A DNA stretch of 9,177 nt from assembly GCA_024224995.1 (NCBI GenBank), contig JAAENB010000107.1:1-9177 (forward strand). The letters are read 5' to 3'. Shown here piece after piece: positions 1 through 5,737 of the stretch. The number at the start of each line of letters is the position of its first letter. Within the stretch, counting starts at the first letter, position 1. The DNA is from a bacterium (GTDB lineage: Bacteria; Spirochaetota; UBA4802; UBA5550). The notes beneath the pieces are model-generated. The model was not told where the DNA came from. It ran no database searches and saw nothing but the letters and a program-made list of their open reading frames with translations. The translations under genes and the position numbers were made by a program.

Positions 1-80
1 AGGTGTAGGCGTAAATTATATTATGATAATAGTCGCGGCAATACACACCCTTTTCGGCATATATCAGATAAAAAAAGGAA
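1..80. repeat. Left copy of 80-bp terminal direct repeat
   Basis: These 80 bases are identical, base for base, to 9098-9177 in the same orientation. A perfect end-to-end overlap of this kind is what a circular molecule gives when an assembler writes the closing overlap twice. The repeat lies inside a reading frame that runs on without interruption when the ends are joined, which supports real continuity. An assembler overlap over a tandemly repeated unit would look the same. Confidence 0.97.
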
Positions 81-202
81 CCCTTACAAGAACGAAAGAT
101 TGGGGCAGATTTGTTTTAATGGCAATTCTTGGAATTGTTGCTGCTATTGCAACCTTTAAGGGAATTCATTTTACTCAGTTTATACAAACACTTACTAACT
201 AA
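1..202 (+). CDS. Small two-helix membrane protein, 3' part (continues from 9075-9177 across the junction)
   Basis: Base 1 is the third base of codon 8; codons 9 to 74 run from 2 to 199 and TAA is at 200-202. With the 5' part at 9075-9177 the product is 74 residues. Two hydrophobic segments are visible, about residues 11-31 (GVNYIMIIVAAIHTLFGIYQ and following) and 45-65 (RFVLMAILGIVAAIATFKGI), joined by a basic loop with KK, R, K and R. By the positive-inside rule the loop would be cytoplasmic and both ends outside. I do not recognise the family. The topology and size would fit a holin, a VirB2/TrbC-like pilin subunit or a small toxin or regulator, but no diagnostic motif separates these. A terminator-like hairpin follows at 311-327. 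Confidence 0.8.
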   Translation, partial: GVGVNYIMIIVAAIHTLFGIYQIKKGTLTRTKDWGRFVLMAILGIVAAIATFKGIHFTQFIQTLTN

Positions 203-310
203 TAAAGTAATTGTTGTATTATACACAGGGCATCCCTTGACACGGATCACCTTCCCTGCTTCGAGTTTTCCCGTTACCGGACTTTAAATTTCCTCTTCAT
301 TAAAAAATAA

Positions 311-327
311 CCCGGTATTAATACGGG
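311..327 (+). terminator. Probable intrinsic terminator of the junction-spanning membrane gene
   Basis: CCCG pairs with CGGG around an AT dyad (TATTAATA) with one unpaired G, giving a stem-loop CCCGGTATTAATACGGG. An A-rich tract (TAAAAAATAA, 301-310) precedes it and CTTTCC follows. It lies about 110 bases after the TAA at 200-202. The T tract is short, so efficiency is uncertain. Confidence 0.5.
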
Positions 328-337
328 CTTTCCACCA

Positions 338-369
338 GTCCCGAGACCGTTTTATCCCGGTATCGGGAC
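338..369. other. Two-part inverted repeat with 8-nt loop
   Basis: GTCCCGA (338-344) pairs with TCGGGAC (363-369). After a single G/A mismatch, ACCG (346-349) pairs with CGGT (358-361), leaving an 8-base loop TTTTATCC. That gives 11 base pairs. No gene ends immediately beside it. It could be a second terminator, a DNA hairpin used in replication or recombination, or a remnant of an intergenic element. Confidence 0.5.
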
Positions 370-504
370 CGGTATCTGCTTTTGCCAACCGCCCATACGG
401 TAAGCACTTTTTTTTAAAATCAAAAATAGGAAGTTGATACACTAAAATTTAAATAGACCATTCTATATTGAATATCTACAAAATAAATAGGTTTGGAGGA
501 CCTT

Positions 505-913
505 ATGAATATGTTTCATTGATGGCCTCAGTAATGTAAGCGGCTCAGTTTTAGATGAACTCTCCGGAATTCGTTCCCTTGGGCAAAACCTGTACGTTGA
601 GAATAATGCAGCTCTTGAGAATATTGATTGCTTCAGCAATCTTAATTCAATCGGAATGCACATCTGGATACGAAACAATCCTTTGATTAAAAATGTTAAC
701 GCCCTTGAAAATCTTACCGCCGTTAATGGATGGCTTGAGATAATCGCTAATGATTCATTAGAAAATCTTTATGGTTTCCGCAATGTCAGATCTATTGATA
801 TTGACCTGAAAGTTGAAGGGAACAACAGCCTTACTTCTCTTGATCTTAATTCTCTGCGAACTATCGAGGATAACCTTGTTGTTAAAGATAATCCTGTTCT
901 GCCAAATTATTAG
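505..913 (+). pseudogene. LRR/receptor-L-like repeat protein, start region broken or frameshifted
   Basis: The frame 509-913 encodes repeating units of about 23 residues with the pattern of bacterial receptor-L-like leucine-rich repeats: LSGIRSLGQNLYVENNAAL, LNSIGMHIWIRNNPLI, LENLTAVNGWLEIIANDSL, VRSIDIDLKVEGNNSL, LRTIEDNLVVKDNPVL. Proteins of this family are normally exported and much longer. Upstream is a good ribosome binding site (GGAGGA, about 495-500) and ATG at 505, but that ATG reads only five codons (MNMFH) and then stops; the repeats lie in the next frame. In the repeat frame there is an in-frame TGA at 506-508 and no ATG until 656. A single +1 shift near 514-518 would join MNMF to the repeats and give about 135 residues, still without a signal peptide. 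I read it as a decayed or 5'-truncated gene; a short functional protein from ATG 656 (85 residues) is possible but has no clear binding site. Confidence 0.65.
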
Positions 914-941
914 TTGGCCCCACCAATATAGTCATCTTTTT

Positions 942-968
942 AATATCCAGGAACTTCCGAATATTTAG
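942..968 (+). repeat. Interspersed gene-end repeat, partial copy (a)
   Basis: AATATCCAGGAACTTCCG (942-959) matches 17 of 18 bases of the copy at 6783-6800 and is related to 5280-5297. It diverges after CTTCCG. It begins 28 bases after the stop codon of the LRR-like gene. Confidence 0.55.
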
Positions 969-1001
969 ATATTTGCGATAATAACGCGCTTACCGGACCC
1001 T

Positions 1002-1023
1002 CGTATCGCCCCGGTACGATACG
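1002..1023. other. Inverted repeat with 8-nt loop between LRR remnant and synthetase fragment
   Basis: CGTATCG (1002-1008) and CGATACG (1017-1023) form a perfect 7-bp stem with the loop CCCCGGTA. It lies between the 3' ends of two convergent gene remnants, so it may act as a terminator from either side, though no T tract adjoins it. The bases before it (TTACCGGAC) resemble the motif at 275-282. Confidence 0.45.
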
Positions 1024-1047
1024 TGAACTGTTTTCATAGACCCTGAG

Positions 1048-1596
1048 TTAGCGGTCGCCGATATATTTGCCTTCCGCTTTCAGTCGTGCGATCTCTTCAT
1101 TTTCAAGAACCTTAAAAGCAATTTTACCCACCATTGTCTGAGGCAGTTCATCCTTGAACTCAACTTCCCGGGGACAGCTCCACTTGATAAGCGTCTTTTG
1201 ACAATGATCGATAATCTCTTTCTCCATTTCCGGCCCGGCCTTTGCGGGATCATTAAGCACAATAAATGCCTTTACCTTTTCCACCTGGTCCTGGTCAGGT
1301 ATACCGATTACACATGCCTCGGCTACATCGGAATGTTTATAGAGCTGCTCCTCTACCTGGGTCGGATAGACATTCATGCCCGAAGATATTATCATCCGCT
1401 TTAAACGAAGTTTGAAATAAAAAAATCCGTCTTCATCCATAGAAGCAATATCACCCGTATGAAGCCAGGTTTGGCCGTCTTCATGAATTTTCAGGACCTC
1501 GGCGGTCTCTTCATGGTGGTCAAGATACCCCAGCATTATGGCGGGACCACACAAACAGAGTTCTCCTTCCTCTCCCGGCGGCGCCTCTTCGGAGAT
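1048..1596 (-). pseudogene. C-terminal fragment of an AMP-forming acyl-CoA synthetase
   Basis: The frame opens after TAA (complement of 1597-1599) and runs to TAA at 1048-1050, about 182 codons, against roughly 550 in the family. It begins ISEEAPPGEEGELCLCGP, the usual segment before motif A6/A7, and contains LHTGDIASMDEDGFFYF (the A7 TGD), the hinge LRLKRMIISSGMNVYP (A8) and the end segment MVGKIAFKVL with the C-terminal catalytic lysine (A10). The adenylate-forming N-terminal domain with the P-loop and YGxTE motif is absent, so it cannot be a working ligase. No ATG with a binding site exists; the first possible start is a TTG at 1554. It is from a different subfamily than the intact synthetase at 3174-4820, so it is not a local duplicate. 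It lies back to back with the ferredoxin fragment, with a palindrome between them, and is richer in GC than the rest of the window. Confidence 0.85.
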
Positions 1597-1608
1597 TTAA
1601 GTATGGCT

Positions 1609-1634
1609 ACCGGTTATCTTTTTCAATAACCGGT
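1609..1634. other. Perfect 9-bp palindrome between two 5'-truncated genes
   Basis: ACCGGTTAT (1609-1617) and ATAACCGGT (1626-1634) flank the 8-base loop CTTTTTCA. It fills nearly the whole gap between the first codon of synthetase homology on the minus strand (1594-1596) and the opening of ferredoxin homology on the plus strand (1630). The TAA that closes the ferredoxin frame upstream lies in its right arm. The position marks it as a rearrangement junction or an inserted element rather than an ordinary terminator, since no gene ends here. Confidence 0.6.
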
Positions 1635-1956
1635 TTGCTTTCTGTGCATGTGCGACAAAGACTCATGCCAGCTTTTCAGGAATTTAAATCAATTTGAAAA
1701 ACCGGCTGAAGAGGTTCATACTTCATTTTATGCCACCATTGACAAAGACCTCTGTTCCGGCTGCACGCTCTGCCAAAAGAAATGCCAACTCCACTCCATT
1801 GACGAGGTAGCGAGTGATTCAAATAAAGCGGGAAAAATTTTCACTGTTAACCCGGTTCGGTGTATTGGCTGCGGTCTCTGTGTTGGCAAATGCCCAACGA
1901 ACGCGGTTATAATGAACCAAAAAGAAGAACCCATGAACGTTCCGCAAAAGAATTGA
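1630..1956 (+). pseudogene. C-terminal 2[4Fe-4S] ferredoxin domain, probably a fragment of a larger protein
   Basis: Two cluster motifs are intact: CSGCTLCQKKCQ and CIGCGLCVGKCP, the two CxxCxxCxxxC sets of a bacterial 2[4Fe-4S] ferredoxin fold. Ahead of them, in frame even before ATG 1648, is a cysteine-rich stretch (CFLCMCDKDSC, then LFRNLNQFEKPAEEV). From family knowledge, that stretch precedes the two clusters in larger iron-sulfur proteins of about 350-400 residues, in sulfate reducers among others. Homology therefore continues upstream of the only ATG and stops at the palindrome, so this looks like the tail of a longer electron-transfer protein. From ATG 1648 it would give a 102-residue ferredoxin; no convincing ribosome binding site precedes it. 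A shortened but functional ferredoxin cannot be excluded. Confidence 0.75.
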
Positions 1957-1987
1957 GGTCAGTGACGGAAACGTCCTGACCTCAATT
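1951..1987 (-). terminator. Strong hairpin between convergent genes, terminator for the cysteine-rich gene
   Basis: AATTGAGGTCAG (1951-1962) pairs perfectly with CTGACCTCAATT (1976-1987). Inside, after one bulged T, GACG pairs with CGTC over a GAAA tetraloop, giving 16 base pairs. On the minus strand the stem is followed by CTTTTGC, so it best fits an intrinsic terminator for the gene at 2005-2793, whose stop lies 17 bases away. It overlaps the last codons and stop of the ferredoxin fragment on the plus strand, where no T tract follows. Confidence 0.7.
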
Positions 1988-2004
1988 CCGGCTCCGCGTA
2001 ACAA

Positions 2005-2793
2005 TTATTTGTTAACCTCAAGCGTAATAGAAATATTCGGAAGCTTTCTTGTATCGCAAACCGCGCTGGTATGAAATTGGCTTATTACCGGGTTGGCTGT
2101 CACCTCTATTTGAAGCCCCGCCGAAATAGCCTGGTTAGCGGTCTTCTCGCAACTGACATATTCATTATAGCCATTGTTGTCGGTATCACCATAGGAAATT
2201 GTACCGGTATTACAGCTGTATTCCGTTGTTCCAATCTTCATTTTCATATACGTGGCACTAACACCATCACAATTATTTTTTGAGCAGCTGAATTTAACTT
2301 TTTTAATTTTAGCTCCGGCACAAAGGGTCGACATCCTGGAAGCGCTTATTGTTGTTGTCCATACGGGATTCCTGAGATTGCCATTCCACCCTGCCGTCAG
2401 CAGCAACTGTCGAAAACAACTGGTCCCTGTTTCTTTTTTGCACGCGTGCCAGTTTCGGCCGCGGTGTTTATTAAATTTTTTCATTCTTCGATAGCCCGTA
2501 CCACATCCCGAAAACCGGGAACATTTTACGCAATTTGAATTTGTTTTGCAATATTTCTCACAATCAGCCTTATTATGATTTCCACAAGCAAACCAGTCTT
2601 TCCCTCTTCCGCGAAATTTTTTTACCGTATGATAGCCCGCTCCACACCCTCTCCACTTTGAACACTTCTTGCATAACAATGAGTTTTCTTTACACCACTT
2701 TTTACACTTTTTTTCATTTTTATTCGCGTGAATAAGCATCGAAGACGAACAGACAATAACCATGATCAGTATAAATTGAAATATTCTTTGCAT
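2005..2793 (-). CDS. Exported cysteine-rich protein with two tandem six-cysteine repeats
   Basis: 262 residues from ATG 2793, chosen over ATG 2799 because GGAG (complement of 2801-2804) is 7 bases from the former and only 1 from the latter. Residues 1-23 form a Sec signal peptide (hydrophobic FILIMVIV core, likely cleavage after IHA). Residues 30-70 and 78-118 are two copies of one cysteine module: C30, 34, 41, 44, 50, 70 and C78, 82, 88, 91, 97, 118, each with GCGxGY, KKF, an RG-basic stretch and a W two residues before AC. The remaining 140 residues hold a beta-rich domain with further cysteines (C126, 158, 170, 175, 194, 215, 246). The even pairing and export suggest disulfides outside the cytoplasm. 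The basic, cysteine-dense repeats resemble small binding modules, but I cannot name the family or ligand. It has its own promoter (2828-2856) and terminator (1951-1987). Confidence 0.85.
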   Translation of the reverse strand: MQRIFQFILIMVIVCSSSMLIHANKNEKKCKKWCKENSLLCKKCSKWRGCGAGYHTVKKFRGRGKDWFACGNHNKADCEKYCKTNSNCVKCSRFSGCGTGYRRMKKFNKHRGRNWHACKKETGTSCFRQLLLTAGWNGNLRNPVWTTTISASRMSTLCAGAKIKKVKFSCSKNNCDGVSATYMKMKIGTTEYSCNTGTISYGDTDNNGYNEYVSCEKTANQAISAGLQIEVTANPVISQFHTSAVCDTRKLPNISITLEVNK

Positions 2794-2827
2794 CTTCATT
2801 CTCCTTTTGTTTATATATTATATGGGA

Positions 2828-2856
2828 AACATAGTGCAAACCTCCTTACATGTCAA
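2828..2856 (-). promoter_or_regulatory. Sigma-70-type promoter for the cysteine-rich gene
   Basis: On the minus strand TTGACA (complement of 2851-2856) is a perfect -35 box. After 17 bases comes TATGTT (complement of 2828-2833), matching 4 of 6 positions of the -10 box. The predicted start of transcription lies about 25-30 bases before ATG 2793. An AT-rich TATAATATATA stretch follows downstream. Confidence 0.6.
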
Positions 2857-2981
2857 CTCTATTTTAGTGGCAAAAATCCGCGCCGCCCCCTTCACTCCTC
2901 ATGTTTTTATACGGTATCCCGTAAACCAGGGGTGCAATTGGGTGATTCTTCATATGTATATTTATAAACTGGAGAGTAATA

Positions 2982-3038
2982 ATGAGAGTATTACACAAAA
3001 TTTTAAACATTTTAGTTTTGCTGATGGTGATTATTTAA
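2982..3038 (+). CDS. Possible 18-residue hydrophobic peptide or decayed signal-peptide start
   Basis: ATG AGA GTA onward encodes MRVLHKILNILVLLMVII and then TAA. It has a good binding site, GGAGAG (2971-2976), 5 bases from the ATG, and its sequence is that of a signal-peptide or single-helix membrane start. It may be the stub of an exported protein whose body was lost, or a very small membrane peptide. A weaker copy of the gene-end repeat follows at 3060-3085. The rest of the stretch 2857-3111 holds no other gene that I can support. Confidence 0.3.
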   Translation: MRVLHKILNILVLLMVII

Positions 3039-3059
3039 TTAGATCTCAGAAAAACCTGC

Positions 3060-3085
3060 AGGAATTTCCTGTTTAAAAAAGGTAT
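3060..3085 (+). repeat. Interspersed gene-end repeat, divergent copy (d)
   Basis: AGGAATTTCCTGTTTAAAA followed by AAGGTATAA parallels copies b and c (GGGAACTTCCGGTTAAAA followed by A/GGTGTAT or GGGGTAT) with several substitutions. Its core AGGAATTTCCT is an odd-centred palindrome. It lies 22 bases after the microORF and just ahead of the synthetase promoter. It is the least certain member of the set. Confidence 0.35.
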
Positions 3086-3111
3086 AAAAATATAGATTGA
3101 TTATTTTCATA

Positions 3112-3139
3112 TTGACTAATTTTTAAAATATATTATACA
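3112..3139 (+). promoter_or_regulatory. Sigma-70-type promoter for the intact acyl-CoA synthetase
   Basis: TTGACT (3112-3117, 5 of 6) and TATACA (3134-3139, 4 of 6) are 16 bases apart in very AT-rich DNA. Predicted transcription starts near 3146, leaving a leader of under 30 bases that carries GGAGG at 3160-3164, 9 bases before ATG 3174. Confidence 0.55.
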
Positions 3140-3173
3140 AAAAATTGACTAAAAACTATGGAGGTATATTTTG

Positions 3174-4820
3174 ATGAATGAAGGCGACAGGTTGTGGTTT
3201 AAATCATATACAGAAGGAATTCCATATCAGTTGGATTATGAGGAAATCACTATGCCTGATTTTCTTTCCAAAACGATCAAAAATTATCCGGATTCGATTT
3301 CAATGATTTTTGCCGATACAAAAATCACTTACTCAGGCTTTGATCTCATGTGCAATAGCATGTCCAATGCCCTGCTTGCCCTTGGTCTAAAAACTGGCGA
3401 CAAGGTGGCGCTTCTACTTCCAAATCTCCCACAAATGCTGATTGCAATTTATGCCATATGGAGGGTCGGCGGTATTGTTGTCATGAACAATCCTTTGTAT
3501 ACGGACAGCGAATTGGAACACCAATTAAAGGATTCAGGCGCGTCCATTCTTATTACTCTTGACTTGCTGGCCCCAAGAATGATCGCTCTTAAAGAAAAAA
3601 CCAGCATTAAAAAAATAGTTGTCGCTCATATCCGTGATCACCTTACATTCCCAAAGAAGCAGCTTTTTCCATTGCTTGCAAGAGATAAACACAAAAATAT
3701 TCCTCCGGCAGAGTGTGTTTTCGAATGGCTTGATCTGCTTGACAAATATCCATCAACCCCGGCAGGAATTACAATCAAAATGAGTGACACCGCCTGTCTC
3801 CAATACACGGGGGGCACAACCGGCGTTAGCAAGGGAGTTATTGTCACTCATGAAAACCTTTCAAAAAATGCCCAGCAGGGATCAGCGCAAATGCCAGGCT
3901 ATAATCCGGCTACTGAGACAATGATGGGAGACCTTCCAATTTTTCATGCCTTTGGGCTCTATATATCAAACTTGACTATTCTCAACGCGTGGGCAAACGT
4001 TCTCATTCCAAAACCAGATGCTGATGTCCTCATAAAGGCCATACATAAAAACAAGGTAACAATTTTTCCCGCGGTTCCGACAATATTTATTGGAATTATA
4101 AATTATCCGAAGCGGGACAAATACGATTTAACATCACTGAAATTATGTGTTTCAGGCGCTGCTCCATGTCCTGTAGAAGTAATTAAAAAATTTGAAGAAA
4201 TATCCGGCTCGCAAATCATCGAGGGTTATGGTCTCTCAGAAGCCAGTCCTTCAACGATGCTCAATCCTGTCGGTGGAATAAATAAACCCGGTTCGGTGGG
4301 ACTGCCAATTGCGGATACTGATGTCAAAATTGTTAATATCGAAGATAGAAAAACTGAAGTTCCTACTGGAGAACATGGTGAACTCGTTGTAAAAGGTCCG
4401 CAGGTTTGCCTGAACGGGTATTACAATATGCCTGAAGAAACAAAAATGACATTTGTTGACGGATGGCTTTACACAGGAGACATCGCTAAAATAGACGAAG
4501 ATGGATATATCTTCCTTGTGGATCGTAAAAAGGACATGATCATATCCGGAGGCTATAATATTTATCCTCGTGATATTGATATTGTGCTGAATGAACACCC
4601 GGACATTGTGGAAGCCTGCGCAAAAGGAGTTTCAGACTCCTATCGCGGCGAAGTTCCCAAGGCATTTGTTGTCGTAGAACCCGGTGTCGAATTAAGTGAA
4701 GAAGATATCATCAATTGGTGTAAGGAGAAATTAGCCGGATACAAGGTTCCAAGAATAGTTGAATTTATGAACGAACTGCCAAAAAGTGCTATTGGGAAGG
4801 TGTTAAAGAAGGAACTATAG
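3174..4820 (+). CDS. AMP-forming acyl-CoA synthetase (medium/long-chain fatty acid:CoA ligase type)
   Basis: 548 residues, full length for the ANL superfamily. It should activate a carboxylic acid with ATP to an acyl-adenylate and pass it to CoA, in the cytoplasm or at the inner membrane face. Visible motifs: phosphate-binding TGGTTGVSKG (about 212-221), YGLSEA (352-357; the usual T is S), YTGD (433-436), the VDRKKDMIISGGYNIYP hinge (about 449-465) and the C-terminal catalytic lysine in SAIGKV (about 542). All catalytic elements are present, so it is likely active. The overall pattern is closest to fatty acyl-CoA ligases; the exact chain length cannot be read from sequence. ATG 3174 is preferred to the TTG at 3171 because GGAGG at 3160-3164 is well spaced for it. 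It has its own promoter. The Imm35-like gene follows after 65 bases without a clear terminator, so some co-transcription is possible. Confidence 0.93.
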   Translation: MNEGDRLWFKSYTEGIPYQLDYEEITMPDFLSKTIKNYPDSISMIFADTKITYSGFDLMCNSMSNALLALGLKTGDKVALLLPNLPQMLIAIYAIWRVGGIVVMNNPLYTDSELEHQLKDSGASILITLDLLAPRMIALKEKTSIKKIVVAHIRDHLTFPKKQLFPLLARDKHKNIPPAECVFEWLDLLDKYPSTPAGITIKMSDTACLQYTGGTTGVSKGVIVTHENLSKNAQQGSAQMPGYNPATETMMGDLPIFHAFGLYISNLTILNAWANVLIPKPDADVLIKAIHKNKVTIFPAVPTIFIGIINYPKRDKYDLTSLKLCVSGAAPCPVEVIKKFEEISGSQIIEGYGLSEASPSTMLNPVGGINKPGSVGLPIADTDVKIVNIEDRKTEVPTGEHGELVVKGPQVCLNGYYNMPEETKMTFVDGWLYTGDIAKIDEDGYIFLVDRKKDMIISGGYNIYPRDIDIVLNEHPDIVEACAKGVSDSYRGEVPKAFVVVEPGVELSEEDIINWCKEKLAGYKVPRIVEFMNELPKSAIGKVLKKEL

Positions 4821-4885
4821 CTGGTATGCGGACAATAGTAGACTGGTATTACTCTTTGTAAAATAATATACTCCACAGGTTCAGC

Positions 4886-5281
4886 ATGATAGATAAAAAA
4901 GAAGCGATTAAAATTGCAAAAGAATATATAACAACGGAATTCGGGGATGAGATTGTTCTGTCTATTGATACATTCCGTGAACATCAGTTCGTATATATTT
5001 TTTATTATCAGTCAAAAAACTTATTCCGTTCCAGTGATTTTACCGATATTTTTTTAGGTTCCGGTCCAAATATTATTGATAAATATGATGGATCAGTTAC
5101 CGCTTATGGTTCAGGATATATTGAAGATGAAGTGGTCATCAGGTATTATAATGAGAAGAAATACACCCATAACCTGATTCCTGAAAAAGATAAAGAAGAG
5201 GGAGTTGAAGAACAGAGAATAATGAGCCAGGATGAAATTGACAGTTTTCTTAATGAAATTTATGGCAGGGACAACCTTTAA
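4886..5281 (+). CDS. Imm35-like (YrhB-type) immunity protein, orphan
   Basis: 131 residues, no signal peptide, acidic. The first 95 residues follow the pattern I associate with the Imm35/YrhB domain: an N-terminal helix MIDKKEAIKIAKEYI, then FVYIFYYQSKNLFRSSDFTDIFLGSGPNIIDKYDGSV, where the F-x-Y-x-S-K, the GSGP turn and the D-K-x-x-G strand are characteristic, and a closing YGSGYIEDEVVIRY. The last 35 residues are a charged extension. Members of this family are predicted to neutralise polymorphic toxins; the target is unknown. No toxin gene is adjacent, so it would be an orphan defending against outside toxins, or a protein with a different role. The binding site is weak (ACAGG, 6-7 bases before ATG). 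The stop codon at 5279-5281 lies at the edge of repeat copy b. Confidence 0.6.
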   Translation: MIDKKEAIKIAKEYITTEFGDEIVLSIDTFREHQFVYIFYYQSKNLFRSSDFTDIFLGSGPNIIDKYDGSVTAYGSGYIEDEVVIRYYNEKKYTHNLIPEKDKEEGVEEQRIMSQDEIDSFLNEIYGRDNL

Positions 5282-5311
5282 TATTTGGGAACTTCCGGTT
5301 AAAAAGTGTAT
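5280..5311 (+). repeat. Interspersed gene-end repeat (b)
   Basis: The first 25 bases (5280-5304) match those at 6783-6807 with only two C/T differences, both just before GGGAACTTCCGGTTAAAA. After that the copies share the outline GTGTAT / GGGTAT. It overlaps the stop codon of the Imm35-like gene and runs up to the start of the next gene. A TATAAT sits at 5309-5314, directly before ATG 5316, with TTGGGA 18 bases ahead, but transcription from there would be almost leaderless. Confidence 0.65.
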
Positions 5312-5315
5312 AATA

Positions 5316-5627
5316 ATGGGAGATGCTGCAATTTCAAGGGGGAGGCATCAAGGCATCCCAGAGTACAATGATGGTTATATCCATAACGTTTCCAGGGAAG
5401 AGTACTACCTCTTTCCCTTAGGGCACAGTTCTGTAATTATTGCCCCCAGATCCGGGATTCATGCAGGCACAACCGGGGGTGTCTCCCACTATGATGTCCT
5501 CGAATGCCAGGGGCAGGATAATACCGGTGGAGAAATAAAGATAGATGTCGCTAAACAGATAGAGGGCGACGACTGTTATAAAGAATTTTACCTCATGCGC
5601 TATTGGGATAAAACAAATACCATGTAA
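5316..5627 (+). CDS. Unknown small protein
   Basis: 103 residues from ATG 5316 (MGDAAISRGRHQGIPEYN), ending ...YWDKTNTM. The frame is open further upstream to ATG 5232, which overlaps the Imm35-like gene, but neither start has a convincing ribosome binding site. I chose 5316 because it avoids a 50-base overlap and follows the repeat. No signal peptide or membrane segment; two cysteines near the middle and end. I do not recognise the family. It could be the tail of a longer protein lost at the repeat, since homology-like globular sequence begins right after it. The stop codon is embedded in the left arm of a very strong hairpin. Confidence 0.5.
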   Translation: MGDAAISRGRHQGIPEYNDGYIHNVSREEYYLFPLGHSSVIIAPRSGIHAGTTGGVSHYDVLECQGQDNTGGEIKIDVAKQIEGDDCYKEFYLMRYWDKTNTM

Positions 5628-5660
5628 TACTCCATCAGGGACCATGGAGTATTACATGGT
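5619..5660 (-). terminator. 17-bp perfect hairpin between convergent genes, with an alternative fold
   Basis: ACCATGTAATACTCCAT (5619-5635) and ATGGAGTATTACATGGT (5644-5660) are perfectly complementary over 17 bases with the 8-base loop CAGGGACC. On the minus strand ATTTGTTTTATCC follows, fitting a terminator for the lipoprotein gene (stop at 5738). On the plus strand CCCC follows. A second hairpin, GGGACCATG (5638-5646) with CATGGTCCC (5655-5663), shares bases with the first, so the two exclude each other. The left arm contains the last Met codon and stop of the gene at 5316-5627. Confidence 0.7.
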
Positions 5661-5737
5661 CCCCATAACCACTACAGTGCCACCCTTTTCTTGTGGAGCA
5701 TCGTAGAAGGCCGTCCTCTCCTACCCCATTTTCACGC

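Larger units (their letters stand above)
203..493. other. Non-coding region rich in GC dyads
   Basis: About 290 bases with no credible gene. It holds a terminator-like hairpin (311-327), a second two-part hairpin (338-369), three copies of CCGGTAT (312-318, 357-363, 369-375), a T8 run after a short dyad near 385-415, and a segment GATCAC (245-250) followed by CCGGACTTTAAA (277-288) that recurs at 6848-6881. It lies between the junction-spanning gene and the broken LRR gene. The concentration of dyads would suit a replication or recombination region, but no known origin signature such as DnaA boxes or regular iterons is clear. Confidence 0.5.

Noticed and set aside
1048..4820. Synthetase fragment as a duplicate of the intact synthetase
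   Set aside because: Aligned by motif (TGD, hinge, GK) the two differ at most other positions and belong to different subfamilies.
4821..4885. Promoter for the Imm35-like gene
   Set aside because: TATACT (4867-4872) exists, but no -35 box with 15-19 spacing is convincing; read-through from the synthetase is equally possible.
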